Shown here: positions 14,683-24,018 of the stretch, in pieces
How positions within the stretch are numbered: position 1 is the stretch's first letter
Layout: each line of letters opens with the position of its first letter
Translations under genes and position numbers: made by a program
Notes under the pieces: generated by a model
Databases searched by the model: none
What the model was told of the DNA's origin: nothing
The model's input: the letters and a program-made list of their open reading frames with translations, nothing else
Assembly (NCBI RefSeq): GCF_004000745.1
Contig: NZ_BILV01000024.1
Coordinates: forward strand, 1 to 58,477
Length of the DNA stretch: 58,477 bases
From: Paenibacillus barengoltzii NBRC 101215
Lineage (GTDB): Bacteria; Bacillota; Bacilli; Paenibacillales; Paenibacillaceae
Direction of reading: 5' to 3'

Positions 14683-16422
14683 ATGAGAAAGCGCTTACCA
14701 TTCGTTAGCATCAAATCGAAAATCGTGATTATCTGTCTAACGGTCATCATCGTGCCGATCTTAGCGATGACGGTCATCTCCTATTTCTCTTCCCAAAATC
14801 AATTGGAACGGAAGTATACGGAATTATTGATGGAGGTCGCCAAACAGACGAATATCCGCATTGACGAGTATTTTAAGGAAATTGAGAAGATTTCGCTGGT
14901 AACGACTTTTGGAATGAACAACCCGGATCATCCCACAGAGAAAATTTACCCGATCCAAGAGTTTCTTCGTAACGACAGCGAACAGAATAAAAATGAAGTC
15001 TATGGCATGCTGATGAACTACATCATGATGAAAGATCAAGAAATCTCCATCTATGTATACAATCTGAACGGCGGGCAGGATCTGATTGTTGGTACCAATC
15101 AGCCTTATAACTACCGTTATCGTCCGACTGAAGAAGAGTGGTTTCAATCTCTTCAGGTTTCCACCAGTAAAATGATGATCCTTGATACTCACATCGACAG
15201 ACAGACTCAAAATAACACTTTGGCCATTTCGCATGTCCGCAAGATTTTGGATACGGACAGCGGGACTCTGCTTGGCTTCATGGTCGTTAGTATTGATCTT
15301 GACGTCATTGAGATTGCCAGCAATCGGCTGCAAGAGTCGTTGCGGAAGCGATTCACCATTGTGGACGAATCGGACAACATCATATATAACAATGATTTCT
15401 CGTTAATCGGCCAGAAATTTTCAGAGACGATTCGGCCTAACCGGACGGATCATCTTATGGTCGCCAGCCGATTTGAACGTCAACGATGGACGACCTATCT
15501 CTACATGCCGAAGAAAGAGCTCTCGGCGGAGGGAAGTCTATTGCGACACAACCTATACTTGCTGGCTACGCTGATGTTAATCTTCCTCGCGATCGTTTCC
15601 ATTCTATTATCTACTGTGATTACACATCCCCTAAAAAAACTGATGAGAAATATCCTGCTGGTCGAGAAGGGGCAATTTGACCAGGTGCAAGAGATTCGTT
15701 CTCGTGACGAAATCGGACATCTATCTACTCGGTTTCAAAGAATGTCCCATGAATTAAAACGGCTTGTCGAACGGATCCAGCAAGAGGAGAAGGACAAGGC
15801 TACCGCCGAAATACGCGCGTTGCAGTCCCAGATCAATCCTCATTTTCTATACAATACCCTGGGATCTGTGAAATGGATTGCCTCCATGCAGCAAGCGAAC
15901 AAAATCGTGGAGATGACGGATGCGCTTATCGAGATGCTGTTTTATGCCGCCCGTTCCGAAGACGCATTGGTTACGGTTCGCCAGGAACTGGATAACCTAC
16001 GCAATTATATGATCATCCAGAAAGTACGCTACTACAACCGAATACGACTGGAAATCCAAGCGGACGAGGATACCCTCGATGAACGCATTCCAAAGCTGAT
16101 TCTTCAGCCGTTGGTGGAGAATGCGATTTTCCACGGGTTGGCATGGAAAGAGGAGAGCGGTACCATCACGATCAACGTCGAGCGTTCGGGCAACGATATC
16201 TCGATCACCATTCAAGACAATGGCGTCGGTATGGACGATGAAACCCTCCATTCTCTTACTGATTCACTGGCCTATGCGGAGAAGGAGGAAGCCCAAAATA
16301 TTGGACTTTATAATGTGATGCGGCGTCTTAAGCTTCATTATGGAGAGAATCATGGATTTGAGTTGAAGAGCAAGTGGGGGGAAGGCACCACCATCCGCAT
16401 GGTTCTTCCGAATTTAACGTAA
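14683..16422 (+). CDS. YesM-type sensor histidine kinase
   Basis: A 579-residue membrane kinase. A membrane segment at about residues 12-34 is followed by a large outer sensor domain (dCache type), a second segment at about 287-310, a HAMP linker with HPLKKLMRN, and the His_kinase domain, where QINPHFLYN carries the phosphorylated His387. The ATPase part has the N box (LQPLVENAIFHG) and G box (DNGVGM). It should sense a carbohydrate, perhaps through the binding protein encoded next, and phosphorylate the regulator at 13050. The ribosome site (GAAAGGGG) is rather far from the ATG. Confidence 0.92.
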   Translation: MRKRLPFVSIKSKIVIICLTVIIVPILAMTVISYFSSQNQLERKYTELLMEVAKQTNIRIDEYFKEIEKISLVTTFGMNNPDHPTEKIYPIQEFLRNDSEQNKNEVYGMLMNYIMMKDQEISIYVYNLNGGQDLIVGTNQPYNYRYRPTEEEWFQSLQVSTSKMMILDTHIDRQTQNNTLAISHVRKILDTDSGTLLGFMVVSIDLDVIEIASNRLQESLRKRFTIVDESDNIIYNNDFSLIGQKFSETIRPNRTDHLMVASRFERQRWTTYLYMPKKELSAEGSLLRHNLYLLATLMLIFLAIVSILLSTVITHPLKKLMRNILLVEKGQFDQVQEIRSRDEIGHLSTRFQRMSHELKRLVERIQQEEKDKATAEIRALQSQINPHFLYNTLGSVKWIASMQQANKIVEMTDALIEMLFYAARSEDALVTVRQELDNLRNYMIIQKVRYYNRIRLEIQADEDTLDERIPKLILQPLVENAIFHGLAWKEESGTITINVERSGNDISITIQDNGVGMDDETLHSLTDSLAYAEKEEAQNIGLYNVMRRLKLHYGENHGFELKSKWGEGTTIRMVLPNLT

Positions 16423-16631
16423 GATCTGGCCTCCATGACTGCGGGTTAGGCGGAATAACACTTTTTTTACTTTGCTTATATCATTTTTACTTCTTTCAAA
16501 ATCATTGAGTGGTTCTGCGCACAAGACGCAAAGAATCTAACATCAATAAGTCATTTTCGTTGATTTCTTGCGGCCTGATGCTTCTTCTACAATATAGGCG
16601 AAAGTATTCCATACTCATGAGGGGGGCAAGT
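16423..16631. promoter_or_regulatory. Promoter region of the first sugar-uptake operon
   Basis: About 210 bp between the kinase and the binding-protein gene, enough for a separate regulated promoter. TACAATATAGG at 16589-16599 can supply a -10 element, with no good -35, as expected for an activated promoter. TCATTTT occurs twice (about 16484 and 16551), which may be a regulator-binding half site; this is weak. Confidence 0.35.
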
Positions 16632-18278
16632 ATGAACAGAAAGCTAGTTTCCGTTTTATTATCCTTATCTTTTGTTCTTGTACTGGTATCGGCCTGCAGT
16701 AATTCTACAAATTCGAGTCAACCTGCTGTCAATGGAGAAGAACCTAAACAGGCAACAAATGAAAAAGGAGAAGTCGATTATGCGTTTGGCTCCTACGAAG
16801 AAACGGTCACCCTTCATACCGTTCGTGCCGAATATGCTTCTGCGCAATTTCCTGATGGCGATGATATGACCAAGAACATCTGGACGCGAGCGTATAAAGA
16901 GCGCTTCAATATTGACGTCGTAACGGATTGGGTAACCGACGAGTATGATACGAAATTAAATTTGGCGATATCCTCCAAGAAGCTTCCCGATGTGTTCCAT
17001 GTCAATCCGACTCAATTGCAGCAATTGATTAAGGCGGATATGATCATGGATCTAACCGAAGTGTTCAATAAGTATGCCTCGGATCGTGTAAAAAGCTATA
17101 TGGAAGCCGATCGCTCCAGTTATGAATCGGGAATGAAAGACGGCAAATTATACGGGATTCCTCAGATGCATTGGGGGATCATTGATCAGCCGGATTACAT
17201 CTGGATTCGCAATGACTGGAAAGAAGAACTTGGTTTGCCGGACCCGAAGACGATCGACGACCTTAAGAATATCGCGCTTAAATTTAAAGAGGCCTATGGC
17301 GGATTCGGCATGGCCGTGGATCAGACGCTCGATTATTTGAATCTTCTGGCCGTCGGTTGGGGGGCTCACCCGGATATGTGGATCCCGGGCGAAGACGGGA
17401 AACTGGTATACGGAACGATTCAACCCGAGATGAAGAACGCCCTGGCCGATTGGGCGGAATGGTACAAACTGGGCATCATTGATCCGGAATTCGCCATTAA
17501 AGACTTTAGCGCTATGAACGCAGGTGTGGTGTCAGGCAAGGCAGGCATCCAACCTTATTATCAATGGTGGGGATATAACCCTGGTGTAGACGTCGTCACC
17601 AACTTGGGCAAAGAGGCGGTATTTTATCCGTACAATATTCCAACCGTCGACGGGAAGCCAGCCACGCATTCCATTTTCTTTGCCAACGGAGTTTATACGG
17701 TAGTTAATAAGAACTGCAAAAATCCCGAAGCGGTTATCAAATTACTCAACTTCTATGCCTACATGCTGGATGAAGGAGCACAGAATGAGGATCCCGAAAC
17801 CTTATCTGCCTTTTTGGATAATGATATTGCTCACGTTACCGGGGCATTCAAAATTATTAACCCGGAAACCGACTATACCCAGTTCGAGCATGTGAGTGAA
17901 GCGCTGAAAACCAACGACACGAGCAAATTCACGACAAGCGGGATGTGGCAGAAGTATAACAACAGCGTAGAGTTCAAGAAAAACGGAACTCCAGCAGCCA
18001 CAGGTGATTATCTTCAACAAGGCAGCCCGAAGCCAGCGTACGGTCTTGCCAAGTCTATTCTTGACAACGAACAATATATCAAGACCGCGTTGTGGGGCGC
18101 TCCGCCCGAGGTGCTCGTCAAGTATGGATCGACCTTGGATGACATCCTCACGGAAGGCTTTACCAAAATTATCATGGGTGCAGAAAGCATTGATTATTTC
18201 GATAAGGTAGTTGAAAACTGGCGGACAGCCGGCGGTAACGAAGTAACTGAGGCCGTTAACGAAATGTACGGGCAATGA
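16632..18278 (+). CDS. ABC transporter solute-binding lipoprotein
   Basis: A 548-residue extracellular lipoprotein of the large sugar-binding type (LipO-like) common in Paenibacillus. The signal peptide ends with LVSAC, the lipid-modified cysteine being C22; the ATG at 16632 follows a run of G. The mature part has the two-lobed build, with repeated Trp and Tyr residues fit for stacking on sugar rings (PQMHWGI, WGAHPDMWIP, YYQWWGY). It should capture an oligosaccharide outside the cell and hand it to the two permeases that follow at once. No ATPase gene is in the operon; such systems share a general MsmX-type ATPase encoded elsewhere. Confidence 0.92.
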   Translation: MNRKLVSVLLSLSFVLVLVSACSNSTNSSQPAVNGEEPKQATNEKGEVDYAFGSYEETVTLHTVRAEYASAQFPDGDDMTKNIWTRAYKERFNIDVVTDWVTDEYDTKLNLAISSKKLPDVFHVNPTQLQQLIKADMIMDLTEVFNKYASDRVKSYMEADRSSYESGMKDGKLYGIPQMHWGIIDQPDYIWIRNDWKEELGLPDPKTIDDLKNIALKFKEAYGGFGMAVDQTLDYLNLLAVGWGAHPDMWIPGEDGKLVYGTIQPEMKNALADWAEWYKLGIIDPEFAIKDFSAMNAGVVSGKAGIQPYYQWWGYNPGVDVVTNLGKEAVFYPYNIPTVDGKPATHSIFFANGVYTVVNKNCKNPEAVIKLLNFYAYMLDEGAQNEDPETLSAFLDNDIAHVTGAFKIINPETDYTQFEHVSEALKTNDTSKFTTSGMWQKYNNSVEFKKNGTPAATGDYLQQGSPKPAYGLAKSILDNEQYIKTALWGAPPEVLVKYGSTLDDILTEGFTKIIMGAESIDYFDKVVENWRTAGGNEVTEAVNEMYGQ

Positions 18279-18293
18279 ACGGAGGATCAAATC

Positions 18294-19184
18294 ATGCTCA
18301 ACAAATTATGGCGGCAGCGAGCCTTCCATCTCATGCTCATCCCGGGAGTGGTTCTGGTTTTTATTTTCAGCTATCTTCCCTTTTACGGATTAATTATTTC
18401 CTTTCAGGACTATAATCCTGGGCTAGGTTTCAACTCCCCCTGGGTCGGCATGGAGAATTTTCACCACGTCTTTCAACAGCCGAATTTTATAAGAACGATC
18501 TGGAATACCCTGTACATGTCCATCTTCAAAATTATCGGCGGCATTGTCGTCCCCGTCATCTTTGCATTGCTGCTGAATGAAGTAGCTCATACGTTTATTA
18601 AACGAACGTTTCAAACGTTGGTTTATTTGCCGAACTTCCTGTCGTGGGTGATCATGGCGGGTATCATGATTGACATTCTGAGCTCGGAAGGGATTGTCAA
18701 TTCGTTTCTCGGCTTATTCGGGGTGGGCCCTATCTCTTTTCTAGGTAGTCCCTCCATCTTTCCTTGGACCATGATTGTGACGGATATCTGGAAGGGATTT
18801 GGGTTTGGAACCGTCGTTTATTTAGCGGCCTTAACAAGCATTGACCCTGGTTTGTACGAGGCTGCGGTCATGGATGGAGCGAGACGTTGGAAGCAAACGC
18901 TCTATATCACCTTGCCGTTGCTTGCGCCTACCATCGTGCTCATGTCCGTATTATCCCTGAGTAATGTACTGAACGCAGGGTTTGACCAGATATTTAACCT
19001 GTATTCCCCGGCTGTTTATGAATCCGGCGACATTATCGACACTTATGTATATCGCCTCGGAATCCAGCAAGCGCAATATTCCGTGGGAACCGCAGTAGGT
19101 TTATTTAAATCGGTTGTTTCCTGCGTGATGGTCGCCTTGTCCTATTTCTTGGCGGATCGGGTTGCAGGCTATCGAATCTTTTAG
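18294..19184 (+). CDS. ABC sugar permease, LplB type
   Basis: A 296-residue inner-membrane permease with six predicted membrane segments. The EAA loop (YEAAVMDGARRW, about residues 189-200), which docks to the ATPase, is clear. It lies 15 bp after the binding-protein gene with GGAGG before its ATG, and 21 bp before its partner permease. It should pair with the next gene to form the channel of an oligosaccharide importer. Confidence 0.92.
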   Translation: MLNKLWRQRAFHLMLIPGVVLVFIFSYLPFYGLIISFQDYNPGLGFNSPWVGMENFHHVFQQPNFIRTIWNTLYMSIFKIIGGIVVPVIFALLLNEVAHTFIKRTFQTLVYLPNFLSWVIMAGIMIDILSSEGIVNSFLGLFGVGPISFLGSPSIFPWTMIVTDIWKGFGFGTVVYLAALTSIDPGLYEAAVMDGARRWKQTLYITLPLLAPTIVLMSVLSLSNVLNAGFDQIFNLYSPAVYESGDIIDTYVYRLGIQQAQYSVGTAVGLFKSVVSCVMVALSYFLADRVAGYRIF

Positions 19185-19205
19185 CGGGGAAAAGGAGGCT
19201 ATTCG

Positions 19206-20096
19206 ATGATATTAGACCGCAGTCCGGGACGTAGGCTGTTTCAAGCGGTAAACTACGTGATCCTCATATTAACATCGCTGCTTTGTATTCTGCCCTTCGT
19301 GAACCTGCTTGCTGTCTCTTTCAGCGGCAGTGCTGCTGTCTCGGCGGGGGAAGTCGCCTTTTGGCCGGTTGATTTCAATACAAAGGCATATGCGTTTGCG
19401 ATCAAAGGCGGGGAGTTTTTTCAAGCCTTATGGGTATCTGTCCAGCGCGTCCTATTAGGGACGCTTGTGAATCTTGTATTAATGGTGCTTACCGCTTACC
19501 CTCTGTCCAAATCCAAAGAGAAAGTAGCGGGGCGCGGGCTCTATATGGGATTTTTCGTGATCACCATGCTGTTTAACGGAGGGCTTATTCCGAATTATCT
19601 GATCGTTGTCAAAGCGGGGCTGATCGATTCCATTTGGTCTTTAATTCTGCCGGGGGCGCTTCCAGTTTTCAGCATGATTATATTAATGAACTTCATTCGG
19701 GGCTTGCCGGAAGAGATCGAGGAATCGGCCACTATCGATGGGGCGGGGCCTTTGCAAATTCTGATTCGAATTCTAATGCCAGTCTTAAAGCCGGCGCTGG
19801 CCACCGTCGGATTATTTAGCATCGTCGGTCATTGGAACTCTTGGTTCGACGGCATCATCTATATGAACGACACCGCCAATTACCCTCTGCAAAGCTATTT
19901 ACAGACGCTGTTGCTGAATTTCGAGCAAATTATGCAGCGATCCAACAACGATTATACACAGCTCTTGGCGATGATGAATGTAAGAACGGGACGCGCCGCT
20001 CAACTCTTCCTGGGAGCACTTCCTATTTTGGCCGTTTATCCTTTCTTACAGAAATACTTTACGAGCGGCCTTGTCCTCGGCAGTGTGAAGGCATGA
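19206..20096 (+). CDS. ABC sugar permease, YtcP type
   Basis: A 296-residue permease of the CUT1 class. Six membrane segments are predicted, and the EAA loop reads IEESATIDGAGPLQI (about residues 175-190). The C-terminus (PFLQKYFTSGLVLGSVKA) is typical of YtcP proteins. It is the last gene of the operon and is followed by a terminator at 20147. Confidence 0.92.
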   Translation: MILDRSPGRRLFQAVNYVILILTSLLCILPFVNLLAVSFSGSAAVSAGEVAFWPVDFNTKAYAFAIKGGEFFQALWVSVQRVLLGTLVNLVLMVLTAYPLSKSKEKVAGRGLYMGFFVITMLFNGGLIPNYLIVVKAGLIDSIWSLILPGALPVFSMIILMNFIRGLPEEIEESATIDGAGPLQILIRILMPVLKPALATVGLFSIVGHWNSWFDGIIYMNDTANYPLQSYLQTLLLNFEQIMQRSNNDYTQLLAMMNVRTGRAAQLFLGALPILAVYPFLQKYFTSGLVLGSVKA

Positions 20097-20146
20097 TGAA
20101 CAAGGGGGAGCGTTCGTCAATCTAGACAGTATCGACGAGGAATGGT

Positions 20147-20197
20147 CAAGAACCCCAGAGGCTCAGATGAAAGTCATCTAAGCCCTTGGGGTTCTTG
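20147..20197. terminator. Bidirectional terminator between convergent genes
   Basis: Stem CAAGAACCCCA/TGGGGTTCTTG with an inner TCAGATGA/TCATCT(A) hairpin. Its right half overlaps the last codons and stop region of the PadR gene. It serves the transport operon and probably the PadR transcript. Confidence 0.8.
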
Positions 20198-20720
20198 TTA
20201 TTTCTGTTTTTAATCGTTCAAACCATTCCAGGTTAACCAAGTGATGGGCTCGGGAGTTTTCGTTCATGAGGCGGAAGTAATCGAGAGTGCCCGGAATCTC
20301 CTGCGTACTGGACAGGTATTCATCCAAAAGTGCAATTCGGGATTTGGTCTGATCGATTTGCGACTGGATCAGCTCTAGCAGCTTGTCTTTGTCATATTCA
20401 TCAGCAAACAGAAGCGCTCCATAAAATTGCAGGTTCACATACTCCGATTTGGTGCCGTATTGGACCATTAACTTTTCGAACTCTGCCCTTCCGGAGGGGG
20501 TGATTTTGTAGTTTCGCGTTTCGCGTCTGCTGGTTGTGGACTCTTGCTGGATCTGTTCAATCCAACCTTTCTCTTCAAGCTGCTGCAGATTGTAATAAAA
20601 CGACCCCTTGGTGAAATTAACGATGTACTTGTAATGGCGTTGTTCCATGAGGGCTAGCAGCTCGTAGCCGTGAGCGCCGGGATTCTGGATCAGTAAGCCA
20701 AGGATCAGTAAGGGGATCAA
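20178..20720 (-). CDS. PadR-family transcriptional regulator
   Basis: A 180-residue regulator. Residues 1-85 are the PadR winged helix (LLILGLLIQNPGAHGYELLALM, FTKGSFYYNLQQLEEKGWIE, NYKITPSGRAEF), and the rest is the helical dimer arm of the longer PadR class. The start is a TTG whose last two bases overlap the TGA stop of the upstream esterase gene (TTGA), so translation is coupled. PadR proteins usually repress their own operon in the absence of an effector. A 20-bp palindrome just upstream of the operon is the natural operator. Confidence 0.9.
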   Translation of the reverse strand: MIPLLILGLLIQNPGAHGYELLALMEQRHYKYIVNFTKGSFYYNLQQLEEKGWIEQIQQESTTSRRETRNYKITPSGRAEFEKLMVQYGTKSEYVNLQFYGALLFADEYDKDKLLELIQSQIDQTKSRIALLDEYLSSTQEIPGTLDYFRLMNENSRAHHLVNLEWFERLKTEITRTPRA

Positions 20721-21562
20721 GGCATCATCACCTTCGCCATCCTAGCTTCGAATTCTGCGTAGGTGATTTTACCCAATGCCAAATCCATGCTATGGAGGTA
20801 AATCAGTTCGTTTTTTGAATAGTTACGCTCCACGTTCAGCGACTGTTCTTCTCCCGGAAGGGGCTCCAGGACATGACGTTTTTTCGAAAAAGCCTCAAAA
20901 TACCGGTAGCCAAATTTACGCTGCGAAACCGCATCGATATGAATCCCATCCGGATTCGCGGTTAATTCCGCTGCCGTTACAAAATAACAATTTGGATGCG
21001 TGTTGGCATAACGCTGTAATTGCTCATTAACTTGTTGATATTCCGTCGCGTGCTGTCCAAACCCGGTTTTTCCTAAGAAATCCCCAAGCCCGCCAAGGAT
21101 CAGCGGCACTTCATCATCCAGATTTAACTCGTTTCTCAAGGTCTCAATGATCAAGGCGAATTTCTCGTAGTAGGTTTCATGAAGTGAACCATAACTATCA
21201 CTTTCTCCCTGATGCCAAAGAATCCCGCAGATTTGACTGGACTGCTGAGCGAAGCGGGCTTCGGATAAGGCATGCTGAAACAGGGTACCTTCCGGATGCC
21301 AATCCTTTAAGGAGCTGCCTCCTTCCGCACAAGGAATCAACCCGATTTCCTCATCGGGATGTGCCTTTGACCAGGCATCAGCAAAGGATGCCGCCAAGCT
21401 AACGCCAGAGACCGGACGGTCGTAATTGATCGGCTCCGTCATCATCTGCCACTGCCCGTTGCGCAGCATTTTGATTTTCTCATTATAGATCGGATCGACT
21501 TCATGCAAAAATCCACGACCCGCCATATTCGACTGACCTAACATTAAAAATGACTTGATCAT
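20717..21562 (-). CDS. Sialate O-acetylesterase-like (SGNH-type) carbohydrate esterase
   Basis: A 281-residue esterase of the SASA family, which removes acetyl groups from sugars. LMLGQSNMAGRG (about residues 6-17) holds the nucleophile Ser in block I, GILWHQGESD (about 105-114) is the middle block, and DGIHIDAVSQRKFG near 203-216 holds the Asp and His of the triad. There is no signal peptide, so it should act inside the cell on imported acetylated sugar. The ATG at 21562 follows AAAGGAG. It is the first gene of a two-gene operon with the PadR regulator. Confidence 0.88.
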   Translation of the reverse strand: MIKSFLMLGQSNMAGRGFLHEVDPIYNEKIKMLRNGQWQMMTEPINYDRPVSGVSLAASFADAWSKAHPDEEIGLIPCAEGGSSLKDWHPEGTLFQHALSEARFAQQSSQICGILWHQGESDSYGSLHETYYEKFALIIETLRNELNLDDEVPLILGGLGDFLGKTGFGQHATEYQQVNEQLQRYANTHPNCYFVTAAELTANPDGIHIDAVSQRKFGYRYFEAFSKKRHVLEPLPGEEQSLNVERNYSKNELIYLHSMDLALGKITYAEFEARMAKVMMP

Positions 21563-21587
21563 CAGCTTAACTCCTTTATCTCGACTC

Positions 21588-21607
21588 AATAGTCTAATTA
21601 GACTATT
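21588..21607. promoter_or_regulatory. Candidate PadR operator
   Basis: Perfect 20-bp palindrome AATAGTCTAATTAGACTATT, 25 bp before the esterase start, with a further AATAGTC half site at about 21631. Size and place fit the binding site of a PadR dimer. Confidence 0.6.
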
Positions 21608-21650
21608 GTTAGCTTATAACAGACTTGGGCAATAGTCAAATGAATGCGGG

Positions 21651-21830
21651 ATGATGAAGGTCTGTTCTGCAATTGGCATTAAGAGCTTGCCTTTTTTCTC
21701 GGTGAAGACCAAGTCCTCCCATGCTTCATCAGACAACTTCTCCATTTACGGAAAATATGTCTATCTGGAGAACGGGGATTGCAACCATAGCATTACAGAT
21801 ACGGGCGCGCTGGAGCGGTTCTTGCTTTAG
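21651..21830 (+). pseudogene. Short ORF, possible gene remnant
   Basis: A 59-residue frame from ATG 21651 to TAG 21828. The second half reads like the end of a real protein (DNFSIYGKYVYLENGDCNH then ITDTGALERFLL), while the first part does not, and no ribosome site is seen. It may be the tail of a lost gene. No family is recognised. Confidence 0.3.
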
Positions 21831-21905
21831 GTTGGAAAATAAAATCGAAGCAAATCTGAGGCGGGTTGAATGATTCAGTAATATGCTTTGAGGGAGGCAC
21901 TCTCA

Positions 21906-22328
21906 ATGAAAAAAGCACTAAAACTCTTCCTGATGTTTTCCGTGATCTTACTTTGCTTGGTTCAACCTGTATCGGCTGCGACCAGCACGGTGAAGCTCAA
22001 GGTGACGCTCGTCCGCGTGGAACTGGTGGAAAACAGTCACGTGGGTAACGAGTGGTATACCACGGCATCGGTGAATGGCAAAGAGATCGAAGAAGGCTCA
22101 AGTGTTACTTTGAAACTTAAATCATCGGAGAGCCTAAAGTTAAAGGCGTATGCGGAAGAGCAGGACAAAATCCCCGAGAGCGGCTCGGCTAACGCAACGG
22201 TGAAAGTGTCCTCGGTGACCAAGGACATCACCAAGTCACTTAAGGTAAAGGTCACCGAAAATCGAGGCCGATATTCCGGGAATACAGCGGAATGGAAATT
22301 TACGTTTAAGGTGCAAAAGTCAAAATAA
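21906..22328 (+). CDS. Small secreted protein of unknown function
   Basis: A 140-residue exported protein. Residues 1-27 form a signal peptide, with cleavage likely after VSA. The mature part is rich in Ser, Lys, Val and Thr in alternating patterns, as in an all-beta fold (immunoglobulin-like), and has no cysteine after the signal. The ATG at 21906 is preceded by GGGAGG. It is monocistronic, with a terminator right after. The function is unknown; a role at the cell surface is inferred from export. Confidence 0.75.
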   Translation: MKKALKLFLMFSVILLCLVQPVSAATSTVKLKVTLVRVELVENSHVGNEWYTTASVNGKEIEEGSSVTLKLKSSESLKLKAYAEEQDKIPESGSANATVKVSSVTKDITKSLKVKVTENRGRYSGNTAEWKFTFKVQKSK

Positions 22329-22335
22329 ATCAAGG

Positions 22336-22372
22336 AGAAGGGCCTATCCAACAGTCGGAAAGGCCCTTCTTC
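22336..22372 (+). terminator. Terminator between convergent genes
   Basis: Stem AGAAGGGCCT/AGGCCCTTCT with a 15-base loop and a TTCC tail. It lies between the secreted protein gene and the stop of the minus-strand regulator. Confidence 0.75.
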
Positions 22373-22389
22373 CTGCGCTTGGCGTGCCA

Positions 22390-24018
22390 TCAAGCCCGCT
22401 CCGCCACCCGCCATCGCTCCGCGCTGCGCGGGTTCTTCTTGTAATCGTTGGGCGTGACGCCGACCTCTTGCTTGAACAGCTTGGAGAAGTAGGAGTAGTT
22501 GGCATAGCCAACTTGGTTGGCGACAGCGTACACGGACAGTTTGGTCGTTTCGAGCAGCTGCTTGGCGACGGAGATCCGGACTCGGATGATGTAACTGCCC
22601 AGCGAAATCCCCGTTTCTTTCTTGAATAAACGGGCGAGGTAATCCGGGTTGAGGTAGACAACCTCCGCGAGATCGTTCCGGGTCAGCTCATCTCCGTAAT
22701 GGGCGTGGATGTACTGCTTGATCTCTTCAGCAACGGATTTCGGTTCCGCCGCAAAATCCCGATAAGCCATGGCTGTATTCACCAAGTAAGTGACATACTC
22801 CTGCATGTCTTCGATCGAATGGAGTGACTGCGCCAACAGCTGCTCATTGGCCCGTGCCGCATATAATTTGTGCGCTTCGATTCCTTTTAACTTTAAGAAG
22901 GCGTAGACAAGTTGCACAATATCCAGACGGAACAAGGCGAGGCTGGAAGTGTCCAGCGTTTTGCGGTCCAAGCAGTCGCGAAGGTATCTCGCCGTCTCGG
23001 CAAGGAACGAAGCCGAATCGTTCTGATGAAGCAGCTCCTCCAGACGGGTCAGGTTCGGGGGATGATATACTGGTTGCTTTTTCAAATCATCGCGCTCTGC
23101 CCAATAGGTTCGGTTGCGGGTTTTGGTTAAGCTCTCGTTCATCATCAGCAGCTGGTGCAGCGCGTGGCCAATTCGTTCCAGCTGATCGGAGAGGCCCACT
23201 AAGCAGCAAGCATCACAATGCAAATAGGCGTTGGCTCGGCGAATCCCTTCAGAGCACAATTCCGCAAGTACGCTGGGGTTCGGCGGAGCATTCCACTTGA
23301 GGATAGCCATCCATTGATGCTCTTTCACCTCCAGGATCGTCTCGGCGGTAAACTGCGAATGATGCAGCAGCTCGCTCATTACATTCCCAAGGGCAAAATC
23401 GAACAGTCCTTTTTCCTCCCGCCCCAAGCTGCCGCTATATGGGAATACGTGAATCAGCACCGGCTGGAGGATATCGGACGGAAGGTAGGCAAGCTGCTGA
23501 TCTTCCACCGCCTGAATCACCGCTGCCGGCTTAAGTGGGGCGGTAAGGCTTGCGCTCACCAGCTTACGCCAGAAATATTCCAAGAGATTGGCCTGATTTC
23601 GCTGCCACAGTACCCCTTCTTGCATCGCCTTCTCCCGCTGCTGCTGTTCCTCGGCTCGGGCGATCGCCTTACGAAGGATCAGCATCAGCTTATCGAACTC
23701 GATGGGCTTCAAGAAGTACTCGAAGCTCTGCAGCTCAATCGCTTTCTGCGCATAATTGAAATCCGCATAGTTCGTCAGGAAGATCGCTTGAACGTTGTAA
23801 TTCTCTTCCCGAATCCAGGCGAGCAGCTCCAGCCCGCTCCCCTGCGGCATCTCGATGTCAGAGATCAGGATTTGTATCGGGTACTGTTGCAGGATGTCGC
23901 GAGCCAGGGCGACGTTGTTTGCGGTATAGAGCTTATCAATGCCCAGCGCCTTCCATTCGATTTTCTTCTCTAAAGCAGCGACAACATAAACATCGTCATC
24001 CACAACTAATGCGTTCAT
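22390..24018 (-). CDS. YesN-type response regulator (REC + AraC HTH)
   Basis: A 542-residue regulator. The receiver domain has the acidic cluster VDDD (residues 6-9), the phosphoryl-accepting D54 in SDIEMP, and K at about 104 (LKPIE). A long middle region follows. The C-terminus has two helix-turn-helix motifs (LTRNDLAEVVYLNPDYLARLFK and SVYAVANQVGYANYSYFSKLFK). The ATG at 24018 overlaps the kinase stop by four bases (ATGA), so the kinase and regulator are translationally coupled; the frame upstream of this ATG is shadow. It is the likely activator of the divergent transport operon, through the paired repeats at 25902-26027. Confidence 0.92.
   Translation of the reverse strand: MNALVVDDDVYVVAALEKKIEWKALGIDKLYTANNVALARDILQQYPIQILISDIEMPQGSGLELLAWIREENYNVQAIFLTNYADFNYAQKAIELQSFEYFLKPIEFDKLMLILRKAIARAEEQQQREKAMQEGVLWQRNQANLLEYFWRKLVSASLTAPLKPAAVIQAVEDQQLAYLPSDILQPVLIHVFPYSGSLGREEKGLFDFALGNVMSELLHHSQFTAETILEVKEHQWMAILKWNAPPNPSVLAELCSEGIRRANAYLHCDACCLVGLSDQLERIGHALHQLLMMNESLTKTRNRTYWAERDDLKKQPVYHPPNLTRLEELLHQNDSASFLAETARYLRDCLDRKTLDTSSLALFRLDIVQLVYAFLKLKGIEAHKLYAARANEQLLAQSLHSIEDMQEYVTYLVNTAMAYRDFAAEPKSVAEEIKQYIHAHYGDELTRNDLAEVVYLNPDYLARLFKKETGISLGSYIIRVRISVAKQLLETTKLSVYAVANQVGYANYSYFSKLFKQEVGVTPNDYKKNPRSAERWRVAERA

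Noticed and set aside
23218..23973. A 251-residue plus-strand frame inside the second response-regulator gene
   Set aside because: It is antisense to a clear REC/AraC protein and shows no domain of its own.
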